Below are positions 6,846-16,090 of a stretch of 45,474 nt of DNA, one piece after another. The first letter of the stretch is position 1. Each line of letters starts with the position of its first letter. The position numbers and the translations under genes were made by a program. Source of the stretch: Roseomonas acroporae (GTDB taxonomy: Bacteria > Pseudomonadota > Alphaproteobacteria > Acetobacterales > Acetobacteraceae); NCBI RefSeq assembly GCF_023223525.1, contig NZ_JALPRX010000105.1:1-45474 (forward strand). The letters are read 5' to 3'. The notes beneath the pieces are model-generated. The model saw only the letters and a list, made by a program, of their open reading frames with translations. It ran no database searches and was not told where the DNA came from.

Positions 6846-9790
6846 GCGGCACCATGGGCCCCCTCGACATCGGCGCCGAGCGCGTCTCGGGCATCGCCTG
6901 GAACCCGCTGCCGGTCCCGCCCGCCACCTTCGCCGAGCGGTTCAGCCTCGGCTGGGCCGACGCCGAGCAGACGCAGGGCACCGGCGTCGCGGCGCGCAAC
7001 CTCTACAACGCCTACGAGCGCCAGCGGGAGGTGCTGCGCGGCGCCGGCTACGCCAACGCCCCGAACCCGGTGGCCTACGACGCCACGGCGCTCGGCGGGC
7101 TGGTGCGCTCCACCTATGCCCGGGACATCGCGATCCGGGACTACCGCGCCATCGTGGAGCAGGCGCGCCGGCAGCATCCGGACCGGGCGGCCGAGTTCCT
7201 GATGCCGGAGGAGATCCAGGCCGACGCGGACCGGCGGGCGCTGGAGGCGCGGGCGGCGCGCGAGACGCAGGACCGGGTGGGCGGCGGCGCGCTGGGCGGC
7301 CTCGCCGCCGACGCGCTGTCCGCCGTGCGCGACCCCACCAACGTGCTGACCCTGCCGCTCGGCGCCGGGCGGATCGCCGGCGGCGTGGCGCTGCGCATCC
7401 TCGGCACCGCCCTGGCCGAAGGCGCGATCGGCGCCGGCGCGCAGGTGGTGTCCGACCTCGGGCCCGAAGGCGCGGCCTGGGAGCGGCGCCGCCTCGGCCT
7501 GGACATGGATGTGGGCGGGAACGCTCTCGGCGGCTTCCTCGGCGGGGCCGTGATCGGCGGCGGCGCGCGTGGGCTCTTGGAGGGCTGGCGGGCCTTCCGC
7601 GGCACGGTGCCGGCGCCGGACGGCGGGGTGGCGCTGCGCGAGGGCGACGCGGCGCGGAACCTGGAGGTGCGCCTGCGCGAGCAGGAAGGGCGCCCGGCCG
7701 GCGAGGAGGTGCAGGCGCTCCACGAACGGGCGGCGGACGCGCAGGCCGACGCCGTGGCGCAGGGGCGGATCGCGCCGGTGCCGGCCTCCCTTTCGGCCGC
7801 CGCCGTGCCAGCGCCACGGGTGCCGCTGCGGCAGGCCGATCCGGCGGACCTCGCCGGCGACCTCGGGCGGTTCCTGGATGAGGTCGTGGCCGCACCGGGC
7901 GGGCAGTCGAGCCGCATGCAGCTCGGCACCTTCGAGCCCAACGTGATTGCGCGGGTTCAGGCCGACACCGGCGTGGACCTGACCGGCCTCCAGCACAGCA
8001 TCCAGTCGGACGAGCTGCGCCACACCTGGCGGCGGCACGGCCCCGGCGGCGCCGCCGGCGACGCGACGCCGCTGACGCGCGAGGACATCCAGCGGATCGG
8101 CGAGTACATCGCCACAGCGGACCGCGTGATCCTCGACGGCACCACGCATCAGGGGCTTCCGACGCTGCGGTTCGAGAAGGACCTGCCCGACCGCAGCGTG
8201 GCCGTGATCGAGGAAGTGCGCACGAGGCGCCACATCCTCAGCTTCAAGTCGATGTATCGGTACGGGAAGCGCGGCCCCGGAACGGCAGGATCGCCCCCCG
8301 GTCCAGGACCGGGATCGCCCCCACCTCTACGTCCGCAACGGGGACCGGGGACCGCTGCCCCCCAGATAGCGCCGGACCTCACTCGGTTCAACGCCTACAC
8401 CGCCGCCGGCCGCGCCGTGGCCGTCGAACCCCAGGTGGCCGAGCTGCGGGACCTGATCCCCTCGCACCTGGACGACGGCCGGCCGAACCCGGCCTACCCG
8501 CATGCCGAGGGCGTGCAGCCGCGCGACCGCAGCCGTGACGCCTCGCTGGCGCAGGTGCGCGACATCGCCGCGAAGCTGGAGCCGGAGCGGCTGGGCGCCT
8601 CGCCCGAGGCCGGCACCGGCGCGCCGATCGTCGCGGCCGACAACGTGGTGGAGAGCGGCAACGGCCGGGTGCTGGCGCTGCGGCAGGCCATGGCGGACCC
8701 GGCGCTGGCCGGCCGGCGCGACGCCTACCGCGCCTGGCTGGAGGCTCAGGGCTTCGACCTCGCCGGCTACGAGAACCCGGTGCTGGTGGCGCGGCGGGTG
8801 TCCGCCCTGACCCCGGAGGAGCGCCGGGCCTTCGTCCGGGAGGCCAACGCCGAGACGAGCCTGACGATGAGCGCGGCCGAGCAGGCGCGGGCCGATGCCG
8901 AGCTGGCGGGCCGGGCGCTCGACCTCTACCGCGGCGGCGACGTGACGGCGGCCGACAACGCCGCCTTCGTCCGGGCCTTCGTGCAGGGCCTCCCGCAGAC
9001 GGCGCAGGGGCGGCTGCTGAAGGCGGACGGCACCCTGTCGGCCGAGGGCGCGCGCCGGCTGCGCGCCGCCATCCTGGCCCGGGCCTACGGCGACGAGATG
9101 GGGCCGCTGCTGGAGCGCATCCTGGACGGCGACGCCGAGGGGCTGCGGTCGATCGCCGGCGCGATCCAGGACGTTGCGCCGGGCTGGGCCGGGCTGCGCG
9201 CCGCCGCGGCGCGGGGCGAGATCGCCCCCGGCATGGACCTGACGGCGGACCTGTTCCAGGCGATCCGCACCGTCAGCCTGGCGCGGGAGAAGCGGATCCC
9301 GGTGGGCGACATGCTGGCGCAGGGGGACCTCGACATCCCGCCCATGGGCGACAACGCCCGGGCGATCCTGGCCTCGATGTACCGCGAGCCGGGCTTCAAG
9401 GGCGCCGCCGGGCGCGACACGGTGGCGCGGCGGCTGGACGCCTACGTGGCCGAGGCCATGAAGACCCGGCCCGAGCCCGACCTGTTCGGCGCGCCGCCAG
9501 CAGCCGCCGGGGACGTGCTGGCGGCGACCGACCCGATGCGCGGCCGGCAGAAGGCGCTGGCCGAGGCCGGGACCCGGATCGCCGAGGCGCAGGCCGAGCC
9601 AAAGGTGCCCGACGCCGAGTTCGCGGAAGCCCAGCGCATCGCCGCCGCGCGGGACATGCAGGTGCCTGACCCGGTGACGGGCGAGATGCGCGGGCTGCGC
9701 GAACTGCTCGACGCGGCGGAAGAGGCCGAAGCGGACGCGCTGGCAGCGGCGGCGTGCTTCCTCGGCGGCGGCGCGGCGGGAATGGGCTAG
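6842..9790 (+). CDS. Large polyvalent phage protein: PBECR-type nuclease-like plus DdrB/ParB-like domains
   Basis: 982 residues from the ATG overlapping the previous stop. Residues 1-230 resemble the helical N-terminus of ejected virion proteins, with Gly/Ala-rich hydrophobic stretches near 150-250. Residues about 350-478 (SDELRHTWRRHG, then PLTREDI, FEKDLPD, ILSFKSMYRYGKRG) match the style of phage Barnase-EndoU-ColicinE5/D-RelE-like (PBECR) nuclease domains. After a Pro/Gly linker, residues about 510-840 carry the DdrB-like ParB-superfamily pattern: VVESGNGRVLAL (GNGR at 606-609), NPVLVARRV, FVREANAET. Polyvalent proteins are thought to enter the host with phage DNA and act against host defences. 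Domain calls are from motif recognition. Confidence 0.7.
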   Translation: MSGTMGPLDIGAERVSGIAWNPLPVPPATFAERFSLGWADAEQTQGTGVAARNLYNAYERQREVLRGAGYANAPNPVAYDATALGGLVRSTYARDIAIRDYRAIVEQARRQHPDRAAEFLMPEEIQADADRRALEARAARETQDRVGGGALGGLAADALSAVRDPTNVLTLPLGAGRIAGGVALRILGTALAEGAIGAGAQVVSDLGPEGAAWERRRLGLDMDVGGNALGGFLGGAVIGGGARGLLEGWRAFRGTVPAPDGGVALREGDAARNLEVRLREQEGRPAGEEVQALHERAADAQADAVAQGRIAPVPASLSAAAVPAPRVPLRQADPADLAGDLGRFLDEVVAAPGGQSSRMQLGTFEPNVIARVQADTGVDLTGLQHSIQSDELRHTWRRHGPGGAAGDATPLTREDIQRIGEYIATADRVILDGTTHQGLPTLRFEKDLPDRSVAVIEEVRTRRHILSFKSMYRYGKRGPGTAGSPPGPGPGSPPPLRPQRGPGTAAPQIAPDLTRFNAYTAAGRAVAVEPQVAELRDLIPSHLDDGRPNPAYPHAEGVQPRDRSRDASLAQVRDIAAKLEPERLGASPEAGTGAPIVAADNVVESGNGRVLALRQAMADPALAGRRDAYRAWLEAQGFDLAGYENPVLVARRVSALTPEERRAFVREANAETSLTMSAAEQARADAELAGRALDLYRGGDVTAADNAAFVRAFVQGLPQTAQGRLLKADGTLSAEGARRLRAAILARAYGDEMGPLLERILDGDAEGLRSIAGAIQDVAPGWAGLRAAAARGEIAPGMDLTADLFQAIRTVSLAREKRIPVGDMLAQGDLDIPPMGDNARAILASMYREPGFKGAAGRDTVARRLDAYVAEAMKTRPEPDLFGAPPAAAGDVLAATDPMRGRQKALAEAGTRIAEAQAEPKVPDAEFAEAQRIAAARDMQVPDPVTGEMRGLRELLDAAEEAEADALAAAACFLGGGAAGMG

Positions 9791-9906
9791 CGGTAGTGGC
9801 CGGTGGAAACGCCGCGGCGATACGCGGCGGCAACGAACAATCGCCGCGGCTATTCGCCGCACCCGACGAAACCCGACAAAACCCGGCGTAATAGGAAAGA
9901 AGGCCC

Positions 9907-12366
9907 ATGGCCCTGATCCCTGAGCGCAGCAGCGGCCCCGGCAGCTTCTCCGCGGCGAAGTGCCTGAACGATGCCGTCGAGCAGGGGCGCATGTCCCGGG
10001 CCGGCGCGGAGAAGGCCCTGGCCTCGGTCCGCCGGATCATGGAGGAGAACCCAGGCATCGGTGAGGGCGCGGCCGCCACCCGGGCCGCCGAGGAAGGGCG
10101 GATCGCCGCCGCCCAGCAGAAGCGGCAGGCCGCCCTCCAGGCCATCGCCCAGAACCGCATGCTGGAGGACGTGGCCGCGCACCCGGACGGCGCGGCCTGG
10201 GGCGCGGCCGCCGTGTTCGCCCGGGACCTGACCGGCAAGGCGACCTATTCCAACGTCGAGGGCCGGACCGCCGCGATCCGCGGCATCCTCCACGCCAAGA
10301 TCGCCGACACGCTGGAGCAGTACCGCTCCACCGCCCTCGGCCTGCGCCGCGACGTGGTGGGCCTGACCCGGCTGGTGCGCGAGCTGTACGGCGAGAGCAC
10401 GGGCGACGGCGCGGCCGCCAACGCGGCACGCGGCTGGCGCGAGGCCACGGACTATGCGGTGGACCGCTTCAACGCCGCCGGCGGCACCATCGCCCGCAAG
10501 CAGGGCTGGAACCTGCCGCAGGGCTGGGACGCCGACGTGGTGAAGGCGGCCGGGCGCGGCGCCTTCCTGGACTGGATGGAGCAGGCGGTCGCGGACGGCC
10601 GGCTGCGCATCTGGGACTACGAGGCGAACGCCCCGGTGAACCCGCTGCGCCGGGCCGAGATCCTGTCGAACGCCTGGGACCGGATCAGCACGAAGGGCCT
10701 GTCCGACCTGGTGCCGGGGCAGGGGGGCGGCACGAAGCTGGCGAACAGCCGGGCGGACCGGCGCGCCTTCGAGTGGACCTCGGCGGACGCCTGGCTGGAG
10801 GCGAACCGGAAGTGGAACACCGGCGACGCAGGCATCTGGGACCTGCTGACCGGGCACATCGACGGCATGGCGCAGGACATCGCCATGCTGGAGCGCCTCG
10901 GCCCGAACCCGCACGCCGCGGTGCGCGTGCTGATCGACACGGCGCGCAAGGCCGGGGCGACCGAGTGGCAGGCGAACAAGCTGGAGGCCGTCTGGGAGCA
11001 CGTCTCGGGCGCGGCCGCGTCGCCCGTGTCCGAGGGGATCGCCAACTTCTTCGGCGGCATCCGGTCCTGGCTGATGAGCGCCCAGCTCGGCAGCGCGGTC
11101 CTGTCCTCGGTGGCCGACTTCCCCACCATGCGCGCCACCGCCGCCTGGAACGGCATCAGCGCCAACGGGGTGATGGGGGAGTACCTGCGGCTGCTGAACC
11201 CGGCCAACGCGGCCGACCGGAAGATGGCGGTCCGGGCCGGGCTCATCGCCGATGGCTGGTCGCGCCGCGCCATGGCCGCGCAGCGCAGCATGATGGAGGA
11301 GGTGGGGCAGACCCTCCCGGCCCGGATCGGCGACTTCGTGATGCGCGCCAGCGGCATGAACGCCCATACCCAGGCGGCGAAGTGGGCCTTCGGCATGGAG
11401 TTCCTGGGCGCGCTGGCCGATCAGGCCGGGCGGGGCTGGGACGCCATGGCGCCGGGCATCCGCGGCGCGCTCCAGCGGTACGGCATCGGGGCCGAGCAGT
11501 GGGACCTGATCCGCACCAAGGGGCTGTTCGAGGAGGAGGGCGTGCGCCTCATCCACCCCGAGCAGATGGTGCGGGGCGGCGGCCGCGCCGAGATGGAGGC
11601 CGCCACCCGCCTGCTGGAGATGATCGACGCCGAGCGGGGCTTCGCCGTGCTGGAGCCGGGCGCCGCCGAGCGGGCGATCGTGGTCGGGCGCAACCGGCCG
11701 GGCACTTGGTCGGGCGAGTTCCTCCGCGCGACAGGCCAGTACAAGAGCTTCCCCATCACCATGATGACGCGCCACGCCGCGCGGGGGATCGAGGCGTACC
11801 GGGCCGGCGACCACGGCCGGTACATGGCCGCCCTGGCCGTCAGCCTGACCATGGCCGGCGCCTTCGCCATGCAGCTCAAGGCGGTGGCGCAGGGGAGGGA
11901 CCCGCGCGACATGGCGGACTGGCGCTTCTGGGCGGCCGCCTTCATGCAGGGCGGCGGGGCCGGCATCCTCGGCGACTTCCTGAACAGCGCGCTGACCCGG
12001 GCGGACCGCTCCTTCTACATGACGGCGATCGGCGGCCCCACGGCGGGGCTGGTGGACGACGTGATGAAGCTGACCGGGGCGAACATCCAGGCGACCGCCG
12101 AGGGCAAGGACACCCACTTCGGCCGCGAGCTGGCGCAGTTCGTCCGCCGCAACACGCCGGGCTCGACCCTCTGGTACGCCCGCCTGGCGCTCGACCGCCT
12201 GCTGTGGGACCGGGTGCAGGAGATCGCCGACCCGGACTATGCCCGCAGCTTCCGCCGCATGGAGCAGCGCGCCCGGCAGGACTTCGGGCTGGAATTCTGG
12301 TGGGGACCGGGCGACCGCACGCCCGACCGGGCGCCGAACCTGGGGGCTGTCGCCGGGCCTGAATAG
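9907..12366 (+). CDS. Large internal virion / ejection protein
   Basis: 819 residues from ATG at 9907, preceded by a good ribosome site (AGGAAAGAAGG). The body is helical with many Trp, including TDYAVDRFNAAGG and GWNLPQGWDAD, motifs common in big phage core proteins. The C-terminal part has hydrophobic helices (about 635-720) and ends NTPGSTLWYARLALDRLL then FGLEFWWGPG, a signature I associate with C-terminal domains of large phage polyvalent/ejection proteins. It is the probable counterpart of the second large ejected core protein of T7-like phages. The 116-bp gap before it is the only sizeable space between virion genes. Confidence 0.65.
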   Translation: MALIPERSSGPGSFSAAKCLNDAVEQGRMSRAGAEKALASVRRIMEENPGIGEGAAATRAAEEGRIAAAQQKRQAALQAIAQNRMLEDVAAHPDGAAWGAAAVFARDLTGKATYSNVEGRTAAIRGILHAKIADTLEQYRSTALGLRRDVVGLTRLVRELYGESTGDGAAANAARGWREATDYAVDRFNAAGGTIARKQGWNLPQGWDADVVKAAGRGAFLDWMEQAVADGRLRIWDYEANAPVNPLRRAEILSNAWDRISTKGLSDLVPGQGGGTKLANSRADRRAFEWTSADAWLEANRKWNTGDAGIWDLLTGHIDGMAQDIAMLERLGPNPHAAVRVLIDTARKAGATEWQANKLEAVWEHVSGAAASPVSEGIANFFGGIRSWLMSAQLGSAVLSSVADFPTMRATAAWNGISANGVMGEYLRLLNPANAADRKMAVRAGLIADGWSRRAMAAQRSMMEEVGQTLPARIGDFVMRASGMNAHTQAAKWAFGMEFLGALADQAGRGWDAMAPGIRGALQRYGIGAEQWDLIRTKGLFEEEGVRLIHPEQMVRGGGRAEMEAATRLLEMIDAERGFAVLEPGAAERAIVVGRNRPGTWSGEFLRATGQYKSFPITMMTRHAARGIEAYRAGDHGRYMAALAVSLTMAGAFAMQLKAVAQGRDPRDMADWRFWAAAFMQGGGAGILGDFLNSALTRADRSFYMTAIGGPTAGLVDDVMKLTGANIQATAEGKDTHFGRELAQFVRRNTPGSTLWYARLALDRLLWDRVQEIADPDYARSFRRMEQRARQDFGLEFWWGPGDRTPDRAPNLGAVAGPE

Positions 12367-12404
12367 CCGTTGCCGGGCCACGGGGGGGATTGGATACGCT
12401 GGGC

Positions 12405-14414
12405 ATGGCCCACCTCCAGATCCCCGCCGCCACGCCGCGCGTCACGTACATCGCCACGGACGGGCAGGTGAACTTCCCGGTGCCGTTCGCCTTCTTCTCG
12501 GCCGCCGACCTGGTGGTGGAGATCGACGGCATCGCCACCCCGGCCTTCGCCGCGACGGGGGTGGCCTACGACGGCGGGTTCCAGACCGGCACGGTGACGC
12601 TGGCCGCCCCGGTCGCGGCCGGGGATCAGGTCCGCATCAGCCGGGCCATCGAGATCAAGCGCACGGAGGACTTCCCCTATCCGGCGCGCACGCTCGACAT
12701 CAAGGCGCTGAACACCGGCCTGGACCGCATCGTCGCGATCCTCCAGGACATCATGCTGGCCCTGACCGACGAGGAGGCGGCGCGGCTGGCGGGCTTCCTC
12801 CGGACGCTGCGGGTGCCGGAGGGCTTCGCGGTGGAACTGCCGGAGGCCGCCCTGCGGGCGAACCGGCTGGCCGGCTTCGACAGCACCGGCGCGCCCATCG
12901 TCATGGTCCCGGGCAGCGCCTCCGTCACCACCGTCACCGCCGCTGACAGCCTGATCCCCCGCCTCCTGGCCGACCGCTTCGCCGAGCGGGTCAACCTGCG
13001 GGACTACTGCGTGGGCGACGGCACGACCGACGACACGGCCGGCGCGCAGGCGGCGCTGACGCGGGCGGTGCAGGCCGGCAAGGCGCTCTACGTCCCGCGC
13101 GGCACGTACCGGCTCCGGGCCCAGCTCCTGGGCGGCGCGCTGCCCGCGCTGCTGGGCGACGGCAAGGGGGCGTCGGTCCTGATCTGGGACGACCTCCCCT
13201 CCTGCGGCATCTCCCTGGCCTATGCCGCCTACGGACAGGCGCTGCATGCCCAGGGCGTCACCTTCCGCCAGAAGGGCACCAACCGCGGCACGGCGCTGCT
13301 GGCCGACTTCTCGGCCGCCTCGCTGACCTGGCCGGGCATCTGGCCGCGCCTGCTGGTGGAGGGCTGTTCCTTCGAGGGGCCCGACATCCCGGCGCAGCTC
13401 ACGGGCTGGAACATCGGCATCGACACCGTGGCAGGCGCCTTCGGGCACGTCGTCAACTGCGACTTCAACGGCGTGGCCGGCGCGCCACACACCGGCCTCG
13501 CGCGCGGCGCGGTCGCGGTGCGCTTCCGGGGCACCGCCGGCGGCCTCTACCACAACGGCCACCCGGTCTACTGCACCGTCAGCCGGTGCAACATCAACAA
13601 CTGGCAGGTCGGCGTGCATTTCAGCGGCTGCGAGGGCGTGGTCGCGCGGGACAACAGCATCGTGGAGGTGGAGCGCGGCATCGTCGCCACCGGCGACACC
13701 ACCCCCGGCGCGGGCGCGCGGCCCTTCATCCTGGTCGAGGGCAACCACGTCAACGCCTACCTCGAGAACGTCGCCGTCACCGACATGTGCGACATCAAGG
13801 TACGGACGAACGAGCTGTACCGCATCGCGACTGCGACCGCGCACACCACCGGTATCGGCATCTACGCCTCGACGGCAACCGGCGTGGGCGACCTCTCCAT
13901 CACCGGCAACACGCTGATGGACACCACCGGCGCGGTGGACTTCGACGGGGTGAACGTCGGCGCTGGCGTGGCGCGCGGGCTGATCGACGGCAACGACTTC
14001 AAGGCGGTGCGCTACGGCATCACCCTCCAGCCCGGGACCTCCGGGCTCCGGGTGGGCGACCGCAACCTCTATCAGGCCTCGCTCGCCCCGGTGGTGGACA
14101 GCGGCACCGGCAACGTCGTGGCGAGCGCGCTGCTGGAAGCGGCCGGCCACCGGCGCGACATCGCCGGCTGCGAGACGAAATGGGGCTCGGCCACCGTCAC
14201 CCTGAACGCCTCGGGCGACGGCACGGTGGCCTTCCAGCAGCCGTTCAAGGCCCTGCCGCTGATGGTGCTGGCGACCTGGGCCGAGGCCGGCGGCACGGCG
14301 CGCAACATCGCCGCCCCCTCGGCCGGCTGGACGACGGCGGGCTTCTCCGTCTCGGTCCGGCCGAGCCCCGGCGCCGGCACGGTGCAGATCGCCTACGTCG
14401 CGGTCGGGCGGTGA
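12405..14414 (+). CDS. Tail fibre/tailspike with T7-type attachment domain and beta-helix
   Basis: About 669 residues from ATG at 12405; TTG at 12390 is an alternative in-frame start. Residues 1-130 match the T7 tail-fibre N-terminal domain pattern (DGQVNFPVPFAFF, VRISRAIEIKRTEDFPYPA, a conserved ALNTGLDRIVAILQD helix), which docks to the tail. From about residue 200, NLRDYCVGDGTTDDTAGAQ and LYVPRGTYRL are classic pectate-lyase-type beta-helix entry motifs. The Asn/Gly-rich repeats that follow fit a right-handed beta-helix binding or degrading surface polysaccharide. The last 80 residues form a C-terminal receptor-binding type domain. Last phage gene before the tRNA. Confidence 0.82.
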   Translation: MAHLQIPAATPRVTYIATDGQVNFPVPFAFFSAADLVVEIDGIATPAFAATGVAYDGGFQTGTVTLAAPVAAGDQVRISRAIEIKRTEDFPYPARTLDIKALNTGLDRIVAILQDIMLALTDEEAARLAGFLRTLRVPEGFAVELPEAALRANRLAGFDSTGAPIVMVPGSASVTTVTAADSLIPRLLADRFAERVNLRDYCVGDGTTDDTAGAQAALTRAVQAGKALYVPRGTYRLRAQLLGGALPALLGDGKGASVLIWDDLPSCGISLAYAAYGQALHAQGVTFRQKGTNRGTALLADFSAASLTWPGIWPRLLVEGCSFEGPDIPAQLTGWNIGIDTVAGAFGHVVNCDFNGVAGAPHTGLARGAVAVRFRGTAGGLYHNGHPVYCTVSRCNINNWQVGVHFSGCEGVVARDNSIVEVERGIVATGDTTPGAGARPFILVEGNHVNAYLENVAVTDMCDIKVRTNELYRIATATAHTTGIGIYASTATGVGDLSITGNTLMDTTGAVDFDGVNVGAGVARGLIDGNDFKAVRYGITLQPGTSGLRVGDRNLYQASLAPVVDSGTGNVVASALLEAAGHRRDIAGCETKWGSATVTLNASGDGTVAFQQPFKALPLMVLATWAEAGGTARNIAAPSAGWTTAGFSVSVRPSPGAGTVQIAYVAVGR

Positions 14415-14451
14415 GGCCGGGGCTGTGTCAGCCCTGTGCCACCGGGAATGC

Positions 14452-14480
14452 AAAAGGGCGCCATTTGGCGCCCCTTTGTT
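14452..14480. terminator. Bidirectional hairpin between tail fibre gene and tRNA-Val
   Basis: An inverted repeat AAAAGGGCGCC - ATTT - GGCGCCCCTTTG (one-base bulge) is flanked by A-run and T-run arms. It lies 37 bp after the tail fibre stop and 44 bp beyond the 3' end of the minus-strand tRNA gene, so it could stop transcripts from both sides. Confidence 0.65.
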
Positions 14481-14523
14481 CCGTCCAGCGAGATCCATCC
14501 TCAAGCTAAGTGCTTGAAAAGGA

Positions 14524-14598
14524 TGGTGGGCGCGACAGGGATTGAACCTGTGACCCCCGCCATGTCAAGGCGATGCTCTACCGCTGAGCTACGCGCCC
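14524..14598 (-). tRNA. tRNA-Val(GAC), CCA encoded
   Basis: On the minus strand the 7-bp acceptor stem GGGCGCG/CGCGCCC closes a full cloverleaf. The D arm contains AGCTCAGCGGTAGAGC, the anticodon loop is TTGACAT (anticodon GAC, Val), the T arm has GGTTCAATCC, and CCA is encoded at the end. Its 3' end faces the prophage, and tRNA 3' halves are favoured phage attachment sites. Confidence 0.95.
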
Positions 14599-14653
14599 GC
14601 CGGTCGGAACGGGCGCCTTCCTAGCCCCTGCCGGCGGGGCGCGCAAGGCCGGA

Positions 14654-14716
14654 TCAGGCGGCGCGCCGCGCGAGGGAATCAGGCGCAGCGCGAGAGGGTC
14701 AGGCGGCGCGCCGCGC
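14654..14716. repeat. Duplicated 3' tail of the cysteine hydrolase gene
   Basis: An 18-bp stretch containing the stop codon and last codons of the cysteine hydrolase gene (14699-14716) recurs at 14654-14671, with a shorter degenerate copy near 14679. These are direct repeats at 45-bp spacing downstream of the gene's stop on its own strand. Confidence 0.6.
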
Positions 14717-15394
14717 CAGGCCCCGGTCGAGCGAGGCGACCGCCTCGTCCACCGTCTGCACGTCGCCGAAGATGGCGTAGAAGCCGGTCAGGGCGGCGGC
14801 GTGCTCGGCATCGGTGAAGCTCGCCAGCGCGTCGCTGATCATGAGGGTGCGGAAATTCAGCATCATCGCGTCGCGCGCCGTGCTCTCGCAGCAGACATTG
14901 GTGGCGGTTCCGGCCACCAGCACCGTGTCGATGCCCCGCTGCCGCAGGTGCGGCTCGATCGCCGAGGCCCCCTGGATGAAGGCGCTGAAGCGGTTCTTGG
15001 CGAGGTGCGCGTCGCCGGGCCCGACCTCCAGGGCCGGGTAGAGGGCGTGCCCGGGATGGTCGCGCTCCATGGTCTCGCGCCGCCGGTCGCGCACGGCGGG
15101 GCTCAGCAGCCCCTCGTGCAGCACGGACCAGTCGGCGGTGTCGGTGGTGGTGTTGCACACCCAGGCGACATGCCCGCCCCGCTCGCGCAGCGCCGCCGCC
15201 AGCCGGTTGATCGCCGGCACCACGGCGCGCGCCATCGGCACCTCGCCGAGATAGCCGGGGGCGACGAAGTAGTTCTGCATGTCGATCACCACCAGCGCCG
15301 TGCGGGCCGGGTCGAGCACGTCGAAGGGGTGCTCGCGGCCGCAGCGCGCCACGACGCGGGCGACGATCTCGGGCGGCATGGTGAAGGGATGCAT
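14699..15394 (-). CDS. Isochorismatase-family cysteine hydrolase
   Basis: 231 residues from the ATG whose complement is at 15392-15394; the frame is open far upstream but the family signature begins here. The catalytic triad of the family is visible: Asp in LVVIDMQNYF, Lys in HLAKNRFSAF, Cys in TNVCCESTARDAMM. These enzymes hydrolyse amide or vinyl-ether bonds in small molecules (isochorismate, N-carbamoylsarcosine, ureidoacrylate, nicotinamide). The CCESTARDA segment and the internal HLAKNRFSAF place it nearest the RutB/ureidoacrylate-like and N-carbamoyl groups, but the substrate cannot be fixed from sequence. A DUF1348 gene lies 110 bp upstream on the same strand. Confidence 0.85.
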   Translation of the reverse strand: MHPFTMPPEIVARVVARCGREHPFDVLDPARTALVVIDMQNYFVAPGYLGEVPMARAVVPAINRLAAALRERGGHVAWVCNTTTDTADWSVLHEGLLSPAVRDRRRETMERDHPGHALYPALEVGPGDAHLAKNRFSAFIQGASAIEPHLRQRGIDTVLVAGTATNVCCESTARDAMMLNFRTLMISDALASFTDAEHAAALTGFYAIFGDVQTVDEAVASLDRGLARRAA

Positions 15395-15504
15395 GTCGGC
15401 GGGCTCCGGTCCGGCAGGGCGACGAGGGGGGACAGCAACCCGCGTGCCAGGGGACCCGCCGGCGCGGCGGGCCGGAAGGCACCGGGGGCGGAGGTGCCGG
15501 CGCC

Positions 15505-15975
15505 CTACAGCCCCAACGCCTCCAGCCCCGGATGCTCGGCCGGGCGCGGCCCGGACGGCCAGCGGAACAGCCGGTCGGCCTCGGCGATCGGCACGTCGTT
15601 GATGCTCGCCTCGCGCCGGCGCATCAGGCCGTGCCCGTCGAATTCCCACTGCTCGTTGCCGTGCGAGCGGAACCAGCGCCCCCCGGAGTCGTGCCATTCG
15701 TAGGCGAAGCGCACCGCGATGCGGGCACCGTCGAACGCCCACACCTCCTTGATCAGCCGGTAGTCCAGCTCGTCGGCCCATTTGCGCCGGAGGAAGGCGA
15801 CGATCGCCGCGCGGCCCGAGAGGAACTCGGCGCGGTTGCGCCAGCGGCTGTCCGCCGTGTAGGCGCCGGCCACCCGCTCCGGGTCGCGCGTGTTCCAGGC
15901 ATCCTCGGCCATGCGGGCCTTCCGCCGCGCCGTTTCCGCCGTGAAGGGCGGCAGGGGCGGTCTCGATTCGGGCAT
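15505..15975 (-). CDS. DUF1348 / SnoaL-like (NTF2 fold) protein
   Basis: 156 residues, with a ribosome site GGGAGAG seven bases before the ATG. The conserved DUF1348 motifs are all present: [57 protein letters not shown], and [21 protein letters not shown]. The fold is an NTF2/SnoaL-type alpha+beta cone. No reaction is established for the family. It probably shares a transcript with the cysteine hydrolase. Confidence 0.85.
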   Translation of the reverse strand: MPESRPPLPPFTAETARRKARMAEDAWNTRDPERVAGAYTADSRWRNRAEFLSGRAAIVAFLRRKWADELDYRLIKEVWAFDGARIAVRFAYEWHDSGGRWFRSHGNEQWEFDGHGLMRRREASINDVPIAEADRLFRWPSGPRPAEHPGLEALGL

Positions 15976-16090
15976 GCCGATTGCTCTCCCGGGGCCGCGG
16001 CGCCGCGGCCAGCGGCCGGGCCGGTTCCGCCGCGGGCGGGGCCAGCCTGCCGGCCCGGGGCCGGCCGGTCAAACCCCCCTCCCGCCTTGG

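Larger units (their letters stand above)
1..14523 (+). mobile_element. Right end of a T7-like (podoviral) prophage
   Basis: All genes from the left edge to 14414 are on the plus strand, tightly packed with 1-4 bp stop/start overlaps, and encode phage lysis and virion proteins in the order lysis, tail tubular A, tail tubular B, internal proteins, tail fibre. The block stops about 110 bp before the 3' end of a tRNA-Val gene and is followed by ordinary metabolic genes. Integration at a tRNA 3' end is therefore likely. The left end, integrase, repressor, capsid and packaging genes lie outside the window, so completeness and activity cannot be judged. Confidence 0.85.

Noticed and set aside
9850-12381. 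843-codon open frame on the minus strand opposite the phage core gene
   Set aside because: It is a shadow of the plus-strand gene in very GC-rich DNA. The antisense translation is Arg/Gly/His-rich without family motifs, while the plus-strand protein has phage signatures and a good ribosome site.
12237-14504. 755-codon minus-strand frame opposite the tail fibre gene
   Set aside because: Antisense shadow. Its composition is typical of the reverse frame of GC-rich coding DNA, and the tail fibre is clearly recognisable on the other strand.
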